Assembly (NCBI GenBank): GCA_964422615.1
Contig: CAYRBJ010000053.1
Coordinates: 1 to 7,107 of the forward strand
DNA from: DATLWN01 sp964422615
GTDB taxonomy: Bacteria; Pseudomonadota; Zetaproteobacteria; Mariprofundales; Mariprofundaceae
DNA: 7,107 nt
Reading direction: 5' to 3'
The notes beneath the pieces were generated by a model. That model was given only the letters and a program-made list of their open reading frames with translations. It did not search any database and had not been told where the DNA came from. Shown here piece by piece: positions 6,046 through 7,107 of this stretch. Position 1 is the stretch's first letter. Each line of letters opens with the position of its first letter. The position numbers and the translations under genes are program-made.

Positions 6046-6159
6046 GTGAAGGTCCGTGCATCGGTGAAGAAAATGTGTAACAAGTGCCGCGTGATCCGGC
6101 GCAAGGGCGTGGTGCGCATCATTTGCCAGAACGCCCGACATAAACAGCGTCAGGGCTAA
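6046..6159 (+). CDS. rpmJ: 50S ribosomal protein L36, zinc-binding type
   Basis: L36 is the smallest 50S protein and binds 23S rRNA near the GTPase-centre side. The frame starts at GTG 6046, ends with TAA 6157-6159 and encodes 37 residues: MKVRASVKKMCNKC, then RVIRRKGVVRIICQNARHKQ, then RQG. The zinc ligands Cys11, Cys14, Cys27 and His32 are all in place, so this is the C+ form. Length and sequence fit the family over the full length. The GTG start is set by the strong GGAGGT upstream and by the invariant MKVR beginning. It lies 45 bp after infA and 69 bp before rpsM, at the junction of the spc and alpha operons. Confidence 0.97.
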   Translation: MKVRASVKKMCNKCRVIRRKGVVRIICQNARHKQRQG

Positions 6160-6166
6160 GGATAAG

Positions 6167-6195
6167 TTGCGTCAGAGGCATTTCATCGCTATTCT
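6167..6195 (+). promoter_or_regulatory. Possible weak sigma-70-type promoter ahead of the alpha operon
   Basis: TTGCGT (6167-6172) and TATTCT (6190-6195) are separated by exactly 17 bases. They match the -35 and -10 consensus at three and four of six positions. The site lies in the longest gap of the window, just where E. coli has its alpha-operon promoter. Such weak matches also occur by chance, so this is a suggestion from position and spacing. Confidence 0.3.
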
Positions 6196-6200
6196 GCCGC

Positions 6201-6224
6201 GCCTTTCCCCGCTACCAAGGAGGC
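6201..6224 (+). promoter_or_regulatory. rpsM leader with strong ribosome binding site and a possible masking stem
   Basis: AAGGAGG (6217-6223) is an excellent ribosome binding site, 5 bases before the rpsM GTG. GCCTTT (6201-6206) could pair with GGAGGC (6219-6224) using two G-U pairs; alternatively CCTT (6202-6205) could pair with AAGG (6217-6220). Either would hide the site. In E. coli, S4 represses the alpha operon through a structure overlapping the rpsM start. Whether this leader does the same cannot be told from one sequence. Confidence 0.4.
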
Positions 6225-6228
6225 ATCA

Positions 6229-6597
6229 GTGGCTCGTATAGCCGGCGTAAATATTCCTGTTCAGAAGCGCATCGAAGTGGCGCTGACCTATATCTATGGC
6301 ATCGGCCCCAGTAATTCGCAGCAGATTCTGAGCAAGGCCGGCATCAGCCCGGATACGCGCGTCAAGGACCTGACGGATGATGACGTGGCCAAGATCCGCG
6401 GTGTCATCGATGCCGAATACAAGGTGGAAGGCGATCTGCGCCGCACGGTGTCCATGGATATCAAGCGCTTGACCGATCTCGGTTGCTATCGCGGTCTGCG
6501 CCATCGTGCCGGCCTGCCGGTTCGCGGCCAGCAGACAAAGACCAACGCCCGTACCCGCAAAGGCCCCCGCCGCACGGTTGCCGGCAAGAAGAAATAA
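6229..6597 (+). CDS. rpsM: 30S ribosomal protein S13
   Basis: S13 lies in the 30S head, contacts the 50S subunit through intersubunit bridges and touches P-site tRNA with its basic tail. The product is 122 residues, the standard length. Landmarks are MARIAGVNIPVQKRIEVALT (1-20), YIYGIGPSNSQQIL (21-34), the signature LRHRAGLPVRGQQTKTNART (90-109) and the basic end RKGPRRTVAGKKK. It starts with GTG at 6229, chosen because family homology begins there and AAGGAGG lies 5 bases upstream. It is the first gene of the alpha-operon block; rpsK follows after 17 bp. Confidence 0.98.
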   Translation: MARIAGVNIPVQKRIEVALTYIYGIGPSNSQQILSKAGISPDTRVKDLTDDDVAKIRGVIDAEYKVEGDLRRTVSMDIKRLTDLGCYRGLRHRAGLPVRGQQTKTNARTRKGPRRTVAGKKK

Positions 6598-6614
6598 AGG
6601 ATTGAGGTAAACGC

Positions 6615-7010
6615 ATGGCAGCTCCCAAGTCCGCCGCGGCTGGCAAGAAGAAGGCCCGCAAGAACATTGCGAATGCCGTGGCTCATATCAAGGCGACATT
6701 CAACAACACGGTGATCACGTTCACGGATGAGAACGGCAATGCCATCAGTTGGGCCACCAGCGGCGGTTCCGGCTTCCGCGGTTCGCGCAAGAGCACGCCG
6801 TTTGCCGCCCAAGTGGCGGCCGAGGAAGCCTCGCGCAAGGCCATGGAACACGGCGTGAAGAATGTGACCGTGCTGGTCCGTGGACCGGGTGCCGGTCGCG
6901 AGTCGGCGCTGCGCGCCATCGCTGCCATCGGCCTGAATGTGACGTCGATCCGCGACGTCACCCCGATCCCGCACAATGGTTGCCGCCCGCCAAAGCGGCG
7001 CCGAGTTTAG
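6615..7010 (+). CDS. rpsK: 30S ribosomal protein S11
   Basis: S11 is on the 30S platform near the mRNA exit and the E-site codon, beside S7. The product is 131 residues. A short alanine- and lysine-rich N-terminal tail (MAAPKSAAAGKKKARK) precedes the core, which shows AHIKATFNNTVITFTDENGN (23-42), GSGFRGSRKSTPFAAQ (51-66), VLVRGPGAGRESALRA (86-101) and the universal ending PIPHNGCRPPKRRRV (117-131). ATG 6615 follows TGAGGT (6603-6608) by 6 bases. The TAG stop overlaps the AGGAG site of rpsD (7009-7013), and rpsD begins 12 bp later. Confidence 0.98.
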   Translation: MAAPKSAAAGKKKARKNIANAVAHIKATFNNTVITFTDENGNAISWATSGGSGFRGSRKSTPFAAQVAAEEASRKAMEHGVKNVTVLVRGPGAGRESALRAIAAIGLNVTSIRDVTPIPHNGCRPPKRRRV

Positions 7011-7022
7011 GAGTTTCGATCC

Positions 7023-7107
7023 ATGGCACGTTATCTTGATGCAAAGTGTCGTCTTTGCCGCCGCGAAGGCCAGAAGCTGTTCCTGAAGGGCAGCAAATGT
7101 TATTCCG
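7023..7107 (+). CDS. rpsD: 30S ribosomal protein S4, zinc-binding type (partial, 5' end only)
   Basis: S4 is a primary 16S rRNA-binding protein of the 30S body and, in E. coli, the repressor of the alpha operon. Only the first 28 codons are in the window, running off the right edge. They read MARYLDAKCRLCRREGQ then KLFLKGSKCYS. Cys9, Cys12 and Cys26 are spaced as in the zinc-containing S4 form, whose fourth cysteine would lie just past the edge. E. coli S4 lacks this motif. ATG 7023 has AGGAG (7009-7013) 9 bases upstream. The position after rpsM and rpsK is the canonical alpha order. The S4 RNA-binding domain itself lies outside the window. Confidence 0.95.
   Translation, partial: MARYLDAKCRLCRREGQKLFLKGSKCYS

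Noticed and set aside
1..7107. A novel defence, mobile or biosynthetic system hidden in the window
   Set aside because: Every stretch is accounted for by known housekeeping genes with short gaps; I saw no repeats, insertion ends, or unexplained open frame with coding character.

Overview
The window is a contiguous piece of the bacterial spc and alpha ribosomal-protein operons, all on the + strand. The order is rplN (3' end), rplX, rplE, rpsN, rpsH, rplF, rplR, rpsE, rpmD, rplO, secY, adk, infA, rpmJ, rpsM, rpsK, rpsD (5' end). Seventeen genes are recognisable, fifteen of them complete. I see no mobile element, CRISPR array, tRNA or rRNA gene, and no stretch of 300 bases without a gene. The longest gap is 69 bp, between rpmJ and rpsM.

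Organism: a GC-rich bacterium with strong Shine-Dalgarno sites ahead of most genes. IF-1, L6, L18, SecY and S5 look broadly proteobacterial by eye. However, rpsN encodes the short zinc-ribbon S14, L24 carries a C-terminal zinc ribbon, S4 starts with the cysteine-rich zinc motif, and adk plus infA lie between secY and rpmJ. That combination does not match the Escherichia layout. A deep-branching or delta-type proteobacterial lineage, or a related phylum, is plausible; I cannot place it further without a tree.

Layout: positions 1-3800 hold the ribosomal proteins of the spc operon, with gaps of 3 to 29 bp. Most of these genes have a clear AGGAG- or GAGG-type site, often overlapping the previous stop codon. 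Positions 3803-5778 hold secY (translocon channel) and adk (adenylate kinase), joined by a 1-base TGATG overlap. Positions 5782-6159 hold infA (IF-1) and rpmJ (L36), with a small perfect hairpin between them. After a 69-bp spacer with a possible weak promoter and a strong ribosome binding site, positions 6229-7107 hold the start of the alpha operon: rpsM, rpsK and the first 28 codons of rpsD. rpoA and rplQ would be expected downstream but lie outside the window.

The genes supply 50S proteins (L14, L24, L5, L6, L18, L30, L15, L36) and 30S proteins (S14, S8, S5, S13, S11, S4). They also supply an initiation factor, the Sec channel and the kinase that keeps adenylate pools balanced. This is a core housekeeping locus. 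I found no evidence of a previously undescribed system; the findings listed are modest points about gene order, zinc-binding paralogues and possible leader structures.
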